Assembly (NCBI RefSeq): GCF_965249985.1 | Contig: NZ_OZ252280.1 | DNA length: 64,000 nt | Origin: Algiphilus sp022763315 | GTDB lineage: Bacteria; Pseudomonadota; Gammaproteobacteria; Nevskiales; Nevskiaceae | Direction: 5' to 3' (one strand) | Shown: positions 26,221 through 35,241 of the stretch, one piece after another | How positions within the stretch are numbered: position 1 is the stretch's first letter | How the letters are laid out: each line of letters begins with the position of its first letter | The notes under the pieces: generated by a model | What the model saw: the letters and a program-made list of their open reading frames with translations, nothing else | Told to the model about the DNA's origin: nothing | Databases searched by the model: none | Position numbers and translations under genes: made by a program

Positions 26221-28422
26221 TCACAACGGCTCGAGGCGCGCCATCGAGGCGATCAGCCATTTGCTGCCACTATCGGCGAAGGCGACCTCGACACGGGCGC
26301 GCTCGCCCTCGCCATCGAAGGCCGTCACGGTCCCTTCCCCGAAGCGGGCATGGCGCACGCGCGCACCCAGGTAGAGGCCCGTCTGCGGTGGCGGCGCGTC
26401 GGAAATCAGCGGCCGCGACGGCGCGCTGCTGGCATAGCTGTCCGCGAAGCGGCCAGCCAGCCGCGGGCGCACCACCCCGGCACGCGGTCGCAACTCGTGC
26501 ATGCCCTCGCTGGGCAGCTCGCGCAGAAAGCGGCTGGGCGCACACAGATTCTCAACGCCGTGGGTGCGCCGCGCCTCGGCGTGCGTGATGTACAGCTGCT
26601 CGCGGGCGCGGGTGATGCCGACATAGCACAGCCGGCGCTCTTCTTCGAGGCTGCCTTCGTTGACCGCGCGCTGGTGCGGGAACAGGCCTTCTTCGACGCC
26701 GACCAGGAAAACGAGCGGGAATTCCAGCCCCTTGGCGGCGTGCAGCGTCATCAGATGCACGCAGTCCGAGCCTTCCCCGGCCTGCTGCTCGCCCGCCTCG
26801 AGCGCCGCGTGGGTGAGGAAAACGGTCAGGGGATCAAGATCCTCGAGCACGACATCGTCGCCTTCGAAGGCCTTGGCCGCGGAGATCAATTCGTCGAGGT
26901 TATCGAGTCGCGCCTGTCCGGCCTCCCCCTTTTCCTTGCGGTAATGCTCGCGCAGCCCGGCCACATCGATGACCCGCTCGATCATCTTGGACAGCGGAGT
27001 ACTCCGCGACTCGCCGGCGAGCTGCTCGATGAGCTGGCAGAAGGCGCGTAGCTTGCCGGCTGTGCGACCGATCACGCTCTCGGCCTGGGAGGAAGCGGCC
27101 CACAGGCTGGTGCCGGCATCGCGCGCGGCGGCGCGCAGTTTCTCCAGCGAGGTGGCGCCGACACCGCGCGGCGGCGTGCCGAGTGCGCGTTCGAAGGCAG
27201 TGTCGTCGTCGCGGTTGGACAGCAGCCGCATCCAGGCCAGAGTGTCGCGGATTTCCATGCGCTCGAAGAAGCGCAACCCGCCGTAGATGCGGTAGGGAAT
27301 GCGCTGCTGCACGAGGCGCTCTTCCAGCACGCGCGACTGTGCCGAGGTGCGGTAAAGGATCGCCATCTCGGTATAGGCCCGTCCCTTGGCGGACTCGGCG
27401 GCAATGCGGCCCACCACGAAGTCGGCCTCGTCGAGGTCATTGAAGGCGGTGTAGACCTGGATCAGCTCGCCCTCGCCGGCGTCGGTCCAGAGGTTCTTGC
27501 CCATGCGCTCGGCGTTGTGGGCGATCAGGGTATTGGCCGCATTCAGAATGACGCTGGTGGAGCGGTAGTTCTGCTCCAGCCGGATCACCTCCAGATCGGA
27601 ATAATCGCGCTGCAGCTTGGTCATGTTCTCGACCTTGGCGCCGCGCCAGGAATAGACCGACTGATCGTCATCGCCGACGCAGAAGACGATGCCCTGCTCG
27701 CCCGCCACCAGTCGCAGCCAGCGGTATTGCAGCGTGTTGGTGTCCTGGAACTCGTCCACCAGGATGTGCCGGAAGCGCTGGTGGTAGTGCGCCCGCAGAT
27801 CAGCGTTGTCGCGCAGCAGCTCGAAGGCGCGCAGCAGCAGCTCGGCGAAATCCACCAGGCCGTTGTCGTCGCAGGTGCGTTGATAGGCGCTGTAGGCACG
27901 CACCAGTGCGCGCTGCGCGATATCGCCGCTGTCGCTGAAGTCCTCCGGGCGCAGTGCATCCTCCTTCTGCTTGTTGATCCAGCCGGCCACGGTCTTCGGT
28001 GGCCAGCGGTCCTCGGGCATGTCCAGGCCGCGCAGCACGCGCTTGACCTGACGCACCTGGTCATCGGCATCCAGAATCTGGAAATTCTGGACCAGGCCGG
28101 CGTCCTTCCAGTGCAGCCGCAGCATGCGGTGGGCAATGCCGTGGAAGGTTCCCACCCACAGCGAACGCACGGGGATGTCCAGCAATGCCTCGATGCGCCC
28201 GCGCATTTCGGCGGCGGCCTTGTTGGTGAAGGTCACCGCGAGGATGGAGTGCGGTGATACGTCTTCGGCCGCGACCAGCCAGGCAATGCGGTGGGTCAGC
28301 ACGCGGGTCTTGCCCGAACCGGCGCCGGCCAGCACCAGCCGGTGCGACGGCGGCGCGGTGACCGCCTCGCGCTGGGCCTCGTTGAGTTCCGCCGTCAGCA
28401 GGCGCGGATCGAATTCGGACAT
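26221..28422 (-). CDS. uvrD: DNA helicase II (UvrD)
   Basis: A 733-residue SF1 3'-5' helicase acting in nucleotide-excision and mismatch repair. The sequence opens MSEFDPRLLTAELNEAQREAV, as in UvrD, followed by Walker A AGAGSGKTRVLTHR, motif II VDEFQDTN, GDDDQSVYSWRGA, RLEQNYRST and the C-terminal LMTLHAAKGLEFP and YVGITRAREQLY. The C-terminal Tudor-like segment (LGARVRHARFGEGTVTAFDG) fits UvrD over Rep. The ATG at 28422 matches family starts; an upstream ATG at 28452 would add ten residues. It is the first gene of a two-gene unit with mtfA. Confidence 0.97.
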   Translation of the reverse strand: MSEFDPRLLTAELNEAQREAVTAPPSHRLVLAGAGSGKTRVLTHRIAWLVAAEDVSPHSILAVTFTNKAAAEMRGRIEALLDIPVRSLWVGTFHGIAHRMLRLHWKDAGLVQNFQILDADDQVRQVKRVLRGLDMPEDRWPPKTVAGWINKQKEDALRPEDFSDSGDIAQRALVRAYSAYQRTCDDNGLVDFAELLLRAFELLRDNADLRAHYHQRFRHILVDEFQDTNTLQYRWLRLVAGEQGIVFCVGDDDQSVYSWRGAKVENMTKLQRDYSDLEVIRLEQNYRSTSVILNAANTLIAHNAERMGKNLWTDAGEGELIQVYTAFNDLDEADFVVGRIAAESAKGRAYTEMAILYRTSAQSRVLEERLVQQRIPYRIYGGLRFFERMEIRDTLAWMRLLSNRDDDTAFERALGTPPRGVGATSLEKLRAAARDAGTSLWAASSQAESVIGRTAGKLRAFCQLIEQLAGESRSTPLSKMIERVIDVAGLREHYRKEKGEAGQARLDNLDELISAAKAFEGDDVVLEDLDPLTVFLTHAALEAGEQQAGEGSDCVHLMTLHAAKGLEFPLVFLVGVEEGLFPHQRAVNEGSLEEERRLCYVGITRAREQLYITHAEARRTHGVENLCAPSRFLRELPSEGMHELRPRAGVVRPRLAGRFADSYASSAPSRPLISDAPPPQTGLYLGARVRHARFGEGTVTAFDGEGERARVEVAFADSGSKWLIASMARLEPL

Positions 28423-28549
28423 AGGCTTGCAACGAAGGGGCGGAAGCGACATTGTAACGACCGGTCCGGCCCTGTCCGACCGCTCGCGGCTCTTTTGCTG
28501 TGTCTTGCGACGCACCCGTGCCGCCACCCCTTCGCCCCCCTGGAGCCCC

Positions 28550-29455
28550 ATGGCTACGCGTGCGATTCCCTATGTGCTACTCGCCAGTGCCTTCGTGCTG
28601 CTCTGGAACTCCGGTTTCATCGGTGCGGAATACGGTCTGCCCTATGCCGGCGCGCTGACACTGCTGTTCTGGCGCTATCTGGCGCTGACGTTGCTGATGC
28701 TGGCCTGGGTCATCGCCCGATCGGAGCCCTTGCTGCCTGACCGCGGCGAGGCCTTCCACGCCACCTGGACCGGCATCCTGGCGCACGCCGTGTGGCTGGG
28801 TTGTGCGCTGGGCGCCATCGAGGCCGATGTGCCGGCCGGCATCGTTGCGCTGGTGGTGGCGCTGCAGCCCCTGCTGACTGGGGCGCTTTCCGGCGCCATC
28901 ACCGGCGAAGGCACCAGCCCGCTGCAGTGGGTCGGCCTCAGCGCCGGCTTCTGCGGCGTCGCCGTGGCGGTGATCGCACGCATGCAGGGCGACCATGGCG
29001 CGCCGCTGTGGGCCTATGTGCTGCCCTTTGGCTCGGTGGTGGCCATCACCATCGCCAGCCTGTCGCAGCGCCTGCGCGCGCACAGCGGACGCAGCCTACC
29101 CATGGGGACCTTGCTGCTCTATCAAAGCGCCGGTTCGGCAGTGGCGCTGCTGCTCCCCGCCCTGCTGCTGGAAGGGCTGCGCACGCAGTGGACGCTGCCC
29201 TTCATCGCGGCGCTGGGCTGGGTCACCGTTCTGGTATCGCTGGGCGCCTACGCGCTGATGTGGGTGTTGCTGGCCCGTGTCGACGCCACCCGCGTCGCCA
29301 GCCTGTTCTATTTCGGTCCGCCGGTGACGATGCTGATGGCCTGGCTGGCCTTCGGCGACGCGGTGCTGCTGACCGACTGGATCGCCCTCGCCATCACCGC
29401 CGTCGGGGTGGTACTGGTGCAGCGTGCGCCGGCCCCACGCGCCCAGCCCGGCTGA
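28550..29455 (+). CDS. EamA-family (drug/metabolite) transporter
   Basis: A 301-residue inner-membrane protein with ten hydrophobic segments in two EamA repeats (for example PYVLLASAFVLLWNSGFIGAEYGL... outline only, and the second repeat from about residue 150). A conserved opening is WNSGFIGAEYGLPYAGALT, the exporter signature near helix 1. The substrate is not predictable. It is divergent from uvrD. An in-frame ATG (28550) with GGAG upstream was chosen because it starts just before the first helix. Confidence 0.9.
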   Translation: MATRAIPYVLLASAFVLLWNSGFIGAEYGLPYAGALTLLFWRYLALTLLMLAWVIARSEPLLPDRGEAFHATWTGILAHAVWLGCALGAIEADVPAGIVALVVALQPLLTGALSGAITGEGTSPLQWVGLSAGFCGVAVAVIARMQGDHGAPLWAYVLPFGSVVAITIASLSQRLRAHSGRSLPMGTLLLYQSAGSAVALLLPALLLEGLRTQWTLPFIAALGWVTVLVSLGAYALMWVLLARVDATRVASLFYFGPPVTMLMAWLAFGDAVLLTDWIALAITAVGVVLVQRAPAPRAQPG

Positions 29456-29484
29456 ATTCCACGGCGGGCGCGGATACACAGCGG

Positions 29485-30075
29485 CTACAGACAGTCCAGT
29501 AGCTCTGCGACGCGGCTCCGCAGCGCAGGCAGCACCTCGGCCTCGAACCAGGGATTGCGGCGCAGCCAGCGCTGGTTGCGGGGACTGGGATGGGGCAGCG
29601 GCAACTGCTGCGGCCACACCTGCCGCCAGGCGCGAACGCATTCGGTAACCGTGGCCGGGGCCTCCGGCAGATGCCAGGCCTGCGCGTAGCGGCCGATGAC
29701 CAGCGTCAGGCCGATCTGCGGCATTGCAGACAACAACGGCTGCCGCCACGCTGGCGCGCATTCCGGCCGAGGTGGGAGATCGCCGCTCTTGCCGGTGCCC
29801 GGATAGCAGAAGGCCATCGGCGCAATGGCGATGCGCGCAGCGTCGTAGAAGCGGTCCCTGCCGATACCCATCCAGGCGCGCAGGCGCTCTCCGCTGGGAT
29901 CGTCAAAGGGCAGGCCGGACGCATGCACGCGGCGGCCCGGCGCCTGCCCCGCAATCAGGATGCGCGCGCTGACACTGGCCTGCAGCACCGGTCGCGGCGC
30001 GTGCGGCAACACCGAGCGACAGCGCTCACAGGCACGGATGCGATGCAGGAGGGGCGCAAGTGTGGCGGCGTCCAA
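29485..30075 (-). CDS. Uracil-DNA-glycosylase-family protein
   Basis: A 196-residue protein of the uracil-DNA glycosylase superfamily. Motif A is IAGQAPGRRVHASGLPFDD, with FYDAARIAIAPMAFCYPG following. The C-terminal motif is PLPHPSPRNQRW, which carries the conserved His of the family. A CERC pair near residue 12-15 recalls Fe-S-containing families but the remaining two ligands are not obvious. It could excise uracil or another damaged base. The start is uncertain: a TTG at 30075 directly follows the SMR stop, while an ATG at 30138 would overlap the SMR gene by 62 bases. Confidence 0.83.
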   Translation of the reverse strand: MDAATLAPLLHRIRACERCRSVLPHAPRPVLQASVSARILIAGQAPGRRVHASGLPFDDPSGERLRAWMGIGRDRFYDAARIAIAPMAFCYPGTGKSGDLPPRPECAPAWRQPLLSAMPQIGLTLVIGRYAQAWHLPEAPATVTECVRAWRQVWPQQLPLPHPSPRNQRWLRRNPWFEAEVLPALRSRVAELLDCL

Positions 30076-30076
30076 T

Positions 30077-30409
30077 TCAGTGCGCGACGGTATTCGAGTA
30101 GCGGAAGATGATGGCCACGCCGAGGGTGATAAAGACAATCCCCGTCAGTGCGGCGGCGTCCAGTTTCTGCCCCATCAGCACCCAACCGATGAGCGCGATC
30201 AAGGCCAGCCCGGCGCCGCACCAGATGGCGTAGGCGACGCCCACCGGAATCACGCGCAGCGTCAACGACAGAAAATAAAAAGCAAAGCCGTAACCGAAGA
30301 CCACAATCAGCGACGGCACCAGCCGCGTGAAGCCATCGGTGGCACGCAGCGCGGTGGTGGCGATGACTTCGCAGACAATCGCTAATCCAAGAAAGAGCCA
30401 ATGCATCAT
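30077..30409 (-). CDS. Small multidrug resistance (EmrE/QacE-like) transporter
   Basis: A 110-residue, four-helix SMR protein. The key membrane glutamate is in LAIVCEVIATTALR (residue about 14), and the signature helices GFTRLVPSLIVV, VAYAIWCGAGLALIAL and GIVFITLGVAIIF match EmrE-type exporters of quaternary cations better than the guanidinium exporters (Gdx/SugE). The start MMHWLFLGLA at 30409 or 30406 fits the family length. No guanidine riboswitch was recognised upstream. It is divergent from the DUF2868 gene. Confidence 0.93.
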   Translation of the reverse strand: MMHWLFLGLAIVCEVIATTALRATDGFTRLVPSLIVVFGYGFAFYFLSLTLRVIPVGVAYAIWCGAGLALIALIGWVLMGQKLDAAALTGIVFITLGVAIIFRYSNTVAH

Positions 30410-30498
30410 GCGCACTCGATCCAGAAGGGGGCGCCCGCATGATGCCAGCGCCCGCTCCGCACAGGGGGCGACAACGTGGCCTTTTGTATAGTCAACGG

Positions 30499-31872
30499 AT
30501 GACTCGACGCGCGAATCGCATCCGTCTGCACGATCACTGCCTCGCAGCGCGCGTGTGTGCCGGCGAGGAGGCGGTGGGCCATCCCGCGCACAGCCCGGTA
30601 GCGGATGCGCAGGCGCGCGCCGCGGGCGGCGACCTGCGCCACCGCATCCTAGTGCGCGCACGCCATCTTCCTGATGCGCCCCGGCTGCGCGCCGCGCTGC
30701 GCCGGGAAGTGCGGACCCTGTTCTGGCTCAGCCTCATGATGGCGATCGTGTTCGCCATCGCGGGAGCGGCCGCGGCCCGCGCGGCCTTGGTCGACACCGG
30801 ACCGGTCAGTATTCCACTGGTTGGCATGCTGGTGGTCGGCCCCAGCCTGGTAACGCTGTTGCTCTGGCTGCTGCTCCTGCTGTTGGGACGCCGACGCACC
30901 GCGGCGGTCTTTCCGAGCGCCTTGGCATCGCTGGCAGCGCGCCTGGCGGGGCGATGGTCGGTCAGACCCGCCACGCCTCTCGACTGCCTGCGCAGTCGCG
31001 CCGCCCCGTGGTTGTTGAGTAGCGCGATGCACATTGCCTGGCTGGCCTATCTGGGCGCGGCGCTGCTGACCTTGTCCCTGCTGCTCAGCTTGCGGAGCTA
31101 TGCGCTGGTGTGGGAAAGCACCCTGCTCAGCACGGAGGCATTGCAAGCCTGGGCGGAGGCGCTCTCGTTGGGTCCGGCCTTGTTCGGCCTTGCCGGCGCC
31201 GACACCCTGCCGTTACGCGGCGCACTCTCGGATGCCGTGCGCGAGGCCTGGGCCATCTGGCTGCTCGCCGCAGTAGCGGTCTACGGTCTGCTGCCGCGAC
31301 TCGGTGCCCTGCTCATCAGCGCGGCGATGGCATGGCACAGCCTGACCCGGGACACGCGTGCATTGCATCGGCCAGGCTATGCCCGACTGCGCGAACGACT
31401 AATGCCCGACCATCAGCAGGTGGAGCCGGCGGCTGTCGCACCCGGCGGTGTCACGTCTGCTCAACCGGCAGCGCCGCAAACCGAAGGCGATCCCCCCCAC
31501 GATGGCCGGCACGTCGTCATCGCGCTGGAAACGGAGCCCTCCATGCAGCACGCACTGCCGGTGGATTGGCAGTGGTTGGGGCGGGTCGATGACCTGGAGA
31601 GCCTTGCCCGGCTGCTCCCCCTGATTCGGGCGGAGGCCGACCATGGACTGGCGGTACTGGTGCGCGCGGGCGCGGTGGTGGATCGCGGAACCAAGGCACT
31701 GCTGCGCGACCTGCTCGCCGCATCGCCCGGGGCAGGCACCCTCGTGCTGCTCGGGTCGGCCAACGCCGCGCGGCTGCGCGACTGGCGGGGCTGCGCACGG
31801 GAACTGGGGGTGGCCGCCGTCCATTGGCCGGAAGGTGTCCCGCCGGCGTCGTCCGCGGAAGCATCACCATGA
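30499..31872 (+). CDS. DUF2868 membrane protein
   Basis: A 457-residue protein with several membrane segments in its first two thirds (LFWLSLMMAIVFAIAGAAA, VTLLLWLLLLLLG, HIAWLAYLGAALLTLSLLL, AIWLLAAVAVYGLLPRLGALL) and a soluble C-terminal domain that begins HVVIALETE. The architecture and the downstream DUF3482 GTPase identify it as DUF2868; these two families occur as a conserved pair. The function is unknown. The ATG at 30499 lies just after TATAGT (30487-30492), so the mRNA leader could be very short. The next gene starts inside its last codons (ATGA). Confidence 0.85.
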   Translation: MTRRANRIRLHDHCLAARVCAGEEAVGHPAHSPVADAQARAAGGDLRHRILVRARHLPDAPRLRAALRREVRTLFWLSLMMAIVFAIAGAAAARAALVDTGPVSIPLVGMLVVGPSLVTLLLWLLLLLLGRRRTAAVFPSALASLAARLAGRWSVRPATPLDCLRSRAAPWLLSSAMHIAWLAYLGAALLTLSLLLSLRSYALVWESTLLSTEALQAWAEALSLGPALFGLAGADTLPLRGALSDAVREAWAIWLLAAVAVYGLLPRLGALLISAAMAWHSLTRDTRALHRPGYARLRERLMPDHQQVEPAAVAPGGVTSAQPAAPQTEGDPPHDGRHVVIALETEPSMQHALPVDWQWLGRVDDLESLARLLPLIRAEADHGLAVLVRAGAVVDRGTKALLRDLLAASPGAGTLVLLGSANAARLRDWRGCARELGVAAVHWPEGVPPASSAEASP

Positions 31873-33347
31873 AGCTTGAAACCCCGTCCCCGCACATCGC
31901 GGTCGTCGGCCACACCAATACCGGCAAGACCTCGTTGTTGCGCACGCTGGCGCGTGACCCTCGTTTCGGTGAAGTGGATGACCGGCCCGCGACCACCCAG
32001 TCGGTACAGGCCATTGATCTGCTCGACGCCGACGGCGTGGCGATCCGGCTATTCGATACCCCGGGTCTGGAAGACGCCCTGTCATTGGCCGCGCTGCTGC
32101 ACAAGGAAATGGCCCCCGGCGACGACCCGGTCCCGCATATCCAGCGCTTCGTCGAAGGCGACCACGGCAACGGGCGCTTCGAGCAGGAAGCCCGAGTACT
32201 GCGTCAGATGCTGCACAGCGATGCCGCCCTCTATGTCATTGATGCGCGCGAGCCCGTACTCCCCAAACATCGCGCCGAGCTTCGCCTGCTGGCGGAGTGC
32301 GGCCGGCCCATCCTGCCGCTGTTGAATTTCGTCGCAGTGGATGGCGCGAACCCGGATGCGTGGCGCAGTCAGCTGGCGCACAGCGGATTGCATTGGGTGA
32401 CCGCCTTCGACACGGTGGTGTTCGACTTCGACGCCGAAGTGCGCGTTTTCGACGCGCTGGCGGCGCTGCTCGATGCACAGCGCACGCGCATGCAGGCACT
32501 GGTCCGGCACCGTCGCGAACAGCGCCACGCGCAGCTGCGTGCTGCCACGCTCGCCATCGCGGGGCTGCTGGTGGATGCGGCCGGCCTGCGCACACCCCTA
32601 CCCAAGGACGCGGAGGCATCCACCGCGCGCGAAGCACTGCGCGACCGGCTGCGCCAGGCAGAAGACGACTGCGTGACCCTGCTGTTGCAACTGTTTTCCT
32701 TTGAACTCGGTGCCTATCAGGCACCGGCACTGCCACTGAAGGAGGGACGCTGGCGCCTCGATCTGTTCGATGCTGAAACCGCCCGCGCTCTGGGCATTCG
32801 TGGCGGATCCGGTGCTGTGGCGGGCGGCGCAGCGGGCATGGGCGTCGATCTGTTCAGCGGCGGGCTCAGCCTCGGGGCCGGTACCGTGGTGGGTGCCGCC
32901 GTGGGCGCCCTTTTTGGCCTCGGTGAGGATCTCGGACGCGCCACGCTGGATCGGATGCGCGGCCAGCACACCCTTGTGGTCGCCCCGGACACGCTACAGA
33001 TCCTTGCCACGCGGCAACTGCAGTTGCTGGCGGCGCTGCTGCGTCGCGGACACGCCAGCCAGCAACCACTGAAGGCGCTATCCAGCGGCCGCCACCCTGC
33101 CGCAATCGGCCGCCTGCTGCGCCGGGCTCGCGCCCATCCGGAATGGTCGCGACTGAATGGCGGAGCCGGCGATTCATCCGCAGCGGAGCGCGTACGCCGG
33201 CAACTGGCGGAGGCACTGGAGGCCGCACTACAGCCCGACGTCACAAGCGCGGAGGCGCAACCTGCCGCCAGCCAGGTCAGCGGATCGGTACAGTACCGCC
33301 CTAGCAGTGACCCGCCCCCGCACGCCCCGGCCCGACATGACCAGTGA
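31869..33347 (+). CDS. DUF3482 GTP-binding protein
   Basis: A 492-residue protein with an N-terminal Era/TrmE-like GTPase domain. The P-loop is VVGHTNTGKTSLLRTL (about residues 11-26), G3 is FDTPGLED, and the usual NKxD is degenerate (LLNFVAVDG). The C-terminal half is the DUF3482 domain, with a glycine-rich hydrophobic segment (from GIRGGSGAVAGGAAGMG through GLSLGAGTVVGAAVGALFG) that could insert in or lie on the membrane. The gene overlaps DUF2868 by 4 bases and the next glycosyltransferase by 11, so all three are translationally linked. The cellular role is unknown. Confidence 0.88.
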   Translation: MKLETPSPHIAVVGHTNTGKTSLLRTLARDPRFGEVDDRPATTQSVQAIDLLDADGVAIRLFDTPGLEDALSLAALLHKEMAPGDDPVPHIQRFVEGDHGNGRFEQEARVLRQMLHSDAALYVIDAREPVLPKHRAELRLLAECGRPILPLLNFVAVDGANPDAWRSQLAHSGLHWVTAFDTVVFDFDAEVRVFDALAALLDAQRTRMQALVRHRREQRHAQLRAATLAIAGLLVDAAGLRTPLPKDAEASTAREALRDRLRQAEDDCVTLLLQLFSFELGAYQAPALPLKEGRWRLDLFDAETARALGIRGGSGAVAGGAAGMGVDLFSGGLSLGAGTVVGAAVGALFGLGEDLGRATLDRMRGQHTLVVAPDTLQILATRQLQLLAALLRRGHASQQPLKALSSGRHPAAIGRLLRRARAHPEWSRLNGGAGDSSAAERVRRQLAEALEAALQPDVTSAEAQPAASQVSGSVQYRPSSDPPPHAPARHDQ

Positions 33348-34278
33348 TGTGCCTTTCCGCGCGCCCGAAGAGGCGCCCTTTCTTGCCCGCCACGCCAACG
33401 GCACGCTGCTGCGCCTTGCCGCCGGCGGGCTGCTGCCGGCACGCTGGTTTGCTCCGCCGCCGCCTTCGAACCGCGCGGCGCGACGCGGCACGCTGTCGCT
33501 TGAGGTGGTCAGCCACTGCTGGCAGTACAGCCGCTTCCTCGCCTATCAACTGAGTGCACTGGCCCAGTTTCCGCCGCAGAAGCTGCGCGTCAAGATGACC
33601 GTGTTCTATGCACAAGAGGACACGCAAACGCAGGCGCTGCTCGACTTCTTCGCGCAGAAAGCAGTGCCGAATGTGGAATGGAATTGGCAAGCCCTGCCCA
33701 AGGCGGCCCTGTTTCGTCGGGGCATCGGGCGCAATCTGGCGGCCCGCGCGACGAAGGCCGACTGGATCTGGTTCACCGACTGCGATGTGATGTTCCGTGC
33801 CGGTTGCCTGGACACGCTGGCCGAGCAGCTGCAGGGGCGTACCGAGGCGCTGCTGTTTCCGCGCGAAGAACGCGCAACCCCGCTGCTGAGCGAGGACGAC
33901 CCGGTGCTGATGCGCAGCGCCGCCGGGCCCGCCTTGGTCGATGTCGATGACCAGAATTTCACCACCCGCCGCATCGACCGGGCCACCGGCCCCATGCAGA
34001 TCACGCACGGCGACGTTGCCCGCGCCTGCGGCTACTGCCCAACGCTGCGGCTCTACCAGCAACCCGCCGACCATTTCTGCAAGGCCTACGAAGACCGCGC
34101 TTTCCGCTGGCTGCTTGGGACCCAGGGCGTCGGCATCGATGTACCCAACGTCTACCGCCTGCGCCACGCCACCAAGGGGCGCTATCGCGCTGGCTCCACA
34201 TCCGGCCAGTTGCGCGGCGCGATTCGCCGTGCAAAGTCCTGGCTGAGCGAACGTCTGACCGCGCCGCGCGCGCGCTGA
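33337..34278 (+). CDS. Family 2-like glycosyltransferase, first gene of polysaccharide locus
   Basis: A 313-residue cytoplasmic GT-A-type glycosyltransferase. The start MTSDVPFRAPEEAPFLAR is followed by SLEVVSHCWQYSRFLAYQLSAL and the acidic metal motif in WIWFTDCDVMFRAG (around residue 150). RRGIGRNLAARATKADW matches the nucleotide-sugar region of GT2 enzymes. The donor and acceptor are not predictable. Its ATG lies inside the end of the DUF3482 gene (11-base overlap), so the GTPase and the transferase are co-translated. Confidence 0.78.
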   Translation: MTSDVPFRAPEEAPFLARHANGTLLRLAAGGLLPARWFAPPPPSNRAARRGTLSLEVVSHCWQYSRFLAYQLSALAQFPPQKLRVKMTVFYAQEDTQTQALLDFFAQKAVPNVEWNWQALPKAALFRRGIGRNLAARATKADWIWFTDCDVMFRAGCLDTLAEQLQGRTEALLFPREERATPLLSEDDPVLMRSAAGPALVDVDDQNFTTRRIDRATGPMQITHGDVARACGYCPTLRLYQQPADHFCKAYEDRAFRWLLGTQGVGIDVPNVYRLRHATKGRYRAGSTSGQLRGAIRRAKSWLSERLTAPRAR

Positions 34279-34308
34279 TCACCGACCCGACTTCGACGCG
34301 AGCACCGC

Positions 34309-35241
34309 ATGCAGAGCATCTTCGTCTTCTCCTTCAACCGCGGGCCCTATCTGGAGAACTGCATCGCCTCCATCGCGCACTGCGCCCCCGATGCGGAGGT
34401 CACCATCTACGACGACGCCAGCGACGACCCGGAAACGCTGCGCGTGCTGGAGCGTCTGGAAGCGCGCTGCCGCATCGTCCGCCGTACGCAGTCGACCAAG
34501 GCGCGCCACGGCAGCCTCTACGGCAACATGCAGGCGGCGCTGGATTCGGTGACGGATGGGCGGGTTATCGCCTTCCTGCAGGACGACACCCAGATGATCC
34601 GACCTTTCGAGGAGGCCGACCGGCAGTTCGTGGCGCGGCACTTCGAGCGGCATCCGGACGCTGCCTTTCTGGCTCCCGTCTTCTTGCGCGGCACCATCCG
34701 GCCCAGGCGCTTGGCGCAGTTCGAGTACGACATCGAAGCGCAGGTCTATCGCTTTGTGCAGGACGGACAGAAAGTGGCCGGCACCTACTATTCGGATATC
34801 GCGCTGATACACACCGGTCGATTGCACGCCATCGATTGGCGCTTCCAGGGCGACGAGTTCGAGAACGAACTTCAGGCGCAACGGCATTTTGGACGCATGG
34901 GCTATATGCGCGACCCCTTTGCGATGTGGGTGCCGAATGCTCGGGCCTATCGCAACCGCAGCAAGACGCTGGCGTTCCGGCTCGGCGAGCATTTCAGCCG
35001 GTCCGGGCTGTATCCGCTGCACATTCTCGAGCGCGAGGCGGTCGCGGCCATGCGTCAACGCGATGCCGCCACCGAGAAACCGCTGCCGGAACGCTTCCTT
35101 CGCCTGGCCGAAGGCAACCTGCCCGAGCCCTGGCCCTTCAATCCCCTCAAGCGCTCCCGGCTGCTGCGTCGCTTGAATGAATTCGAGGAGTGGCTGAAGC
35201 GGCTGCGTCGCAGCGATTCAGAGGATACCGCCCAGCCATGA
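34309..35241 (+). CDS. Glycosyltransferase, FVFSxNRGP type (paralogue 1)
   Basis: A 310-residue protein with a GT-A N-terminal half: MQSIFVFSFNRGPYLENC, EVTIYDDASDDPETL and the acidic FLQDDTQMIRP. The C-terminal half ends in a Pro/Arg-rich helix. It is about half identical by eye to the next gene over its whole length (shared NRGP, YDDASDDPETL-like, NMQAA, FLQDDTQ, TYYSD, AQRHF.RMG, PFAMW), so the two arose by tandem duplication. The role is presumably sugar transfer in a surface polysaccharide. A 30-base gap separates it from the previous gene. Confidence 0.78.
   Translation: MQSIFVFSFNRGPYLENCIASIAHCAPDAEVTIYDDASDDPETLRVLERLEARCRIVRRTQSTKARHGSLYGNMQAALDSVTDGRVIAFLQDDTQMIRPFEEADRQFVARHFERHPDAAFLAPVFLRGTIRPRRLAQFEYDIEAQVYRFVQDGQKVAGTYYSDIALIHTGRLHAIDWRFQGDEFENELQAQRHFGRMGYMRDPFAMWVPNARAYRNRSKTLAFRLGEHFSRSGLYPLHILEREAVAAMRQRDAATEKPLPERFLRLAEGNLPEPWPFNPLKRSRLLRRLNEFEEWLKRLRRSDSEDTAQP

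Noticed and set aside
30410..30498. Possible guanidine riboswitch before the SMR transporter
   Set aside because: None of the known guanidine riboswitch core motifs (for example paired ACGR loops) could be found, and the protein resembles EmrE more than the guanidinium exporters.
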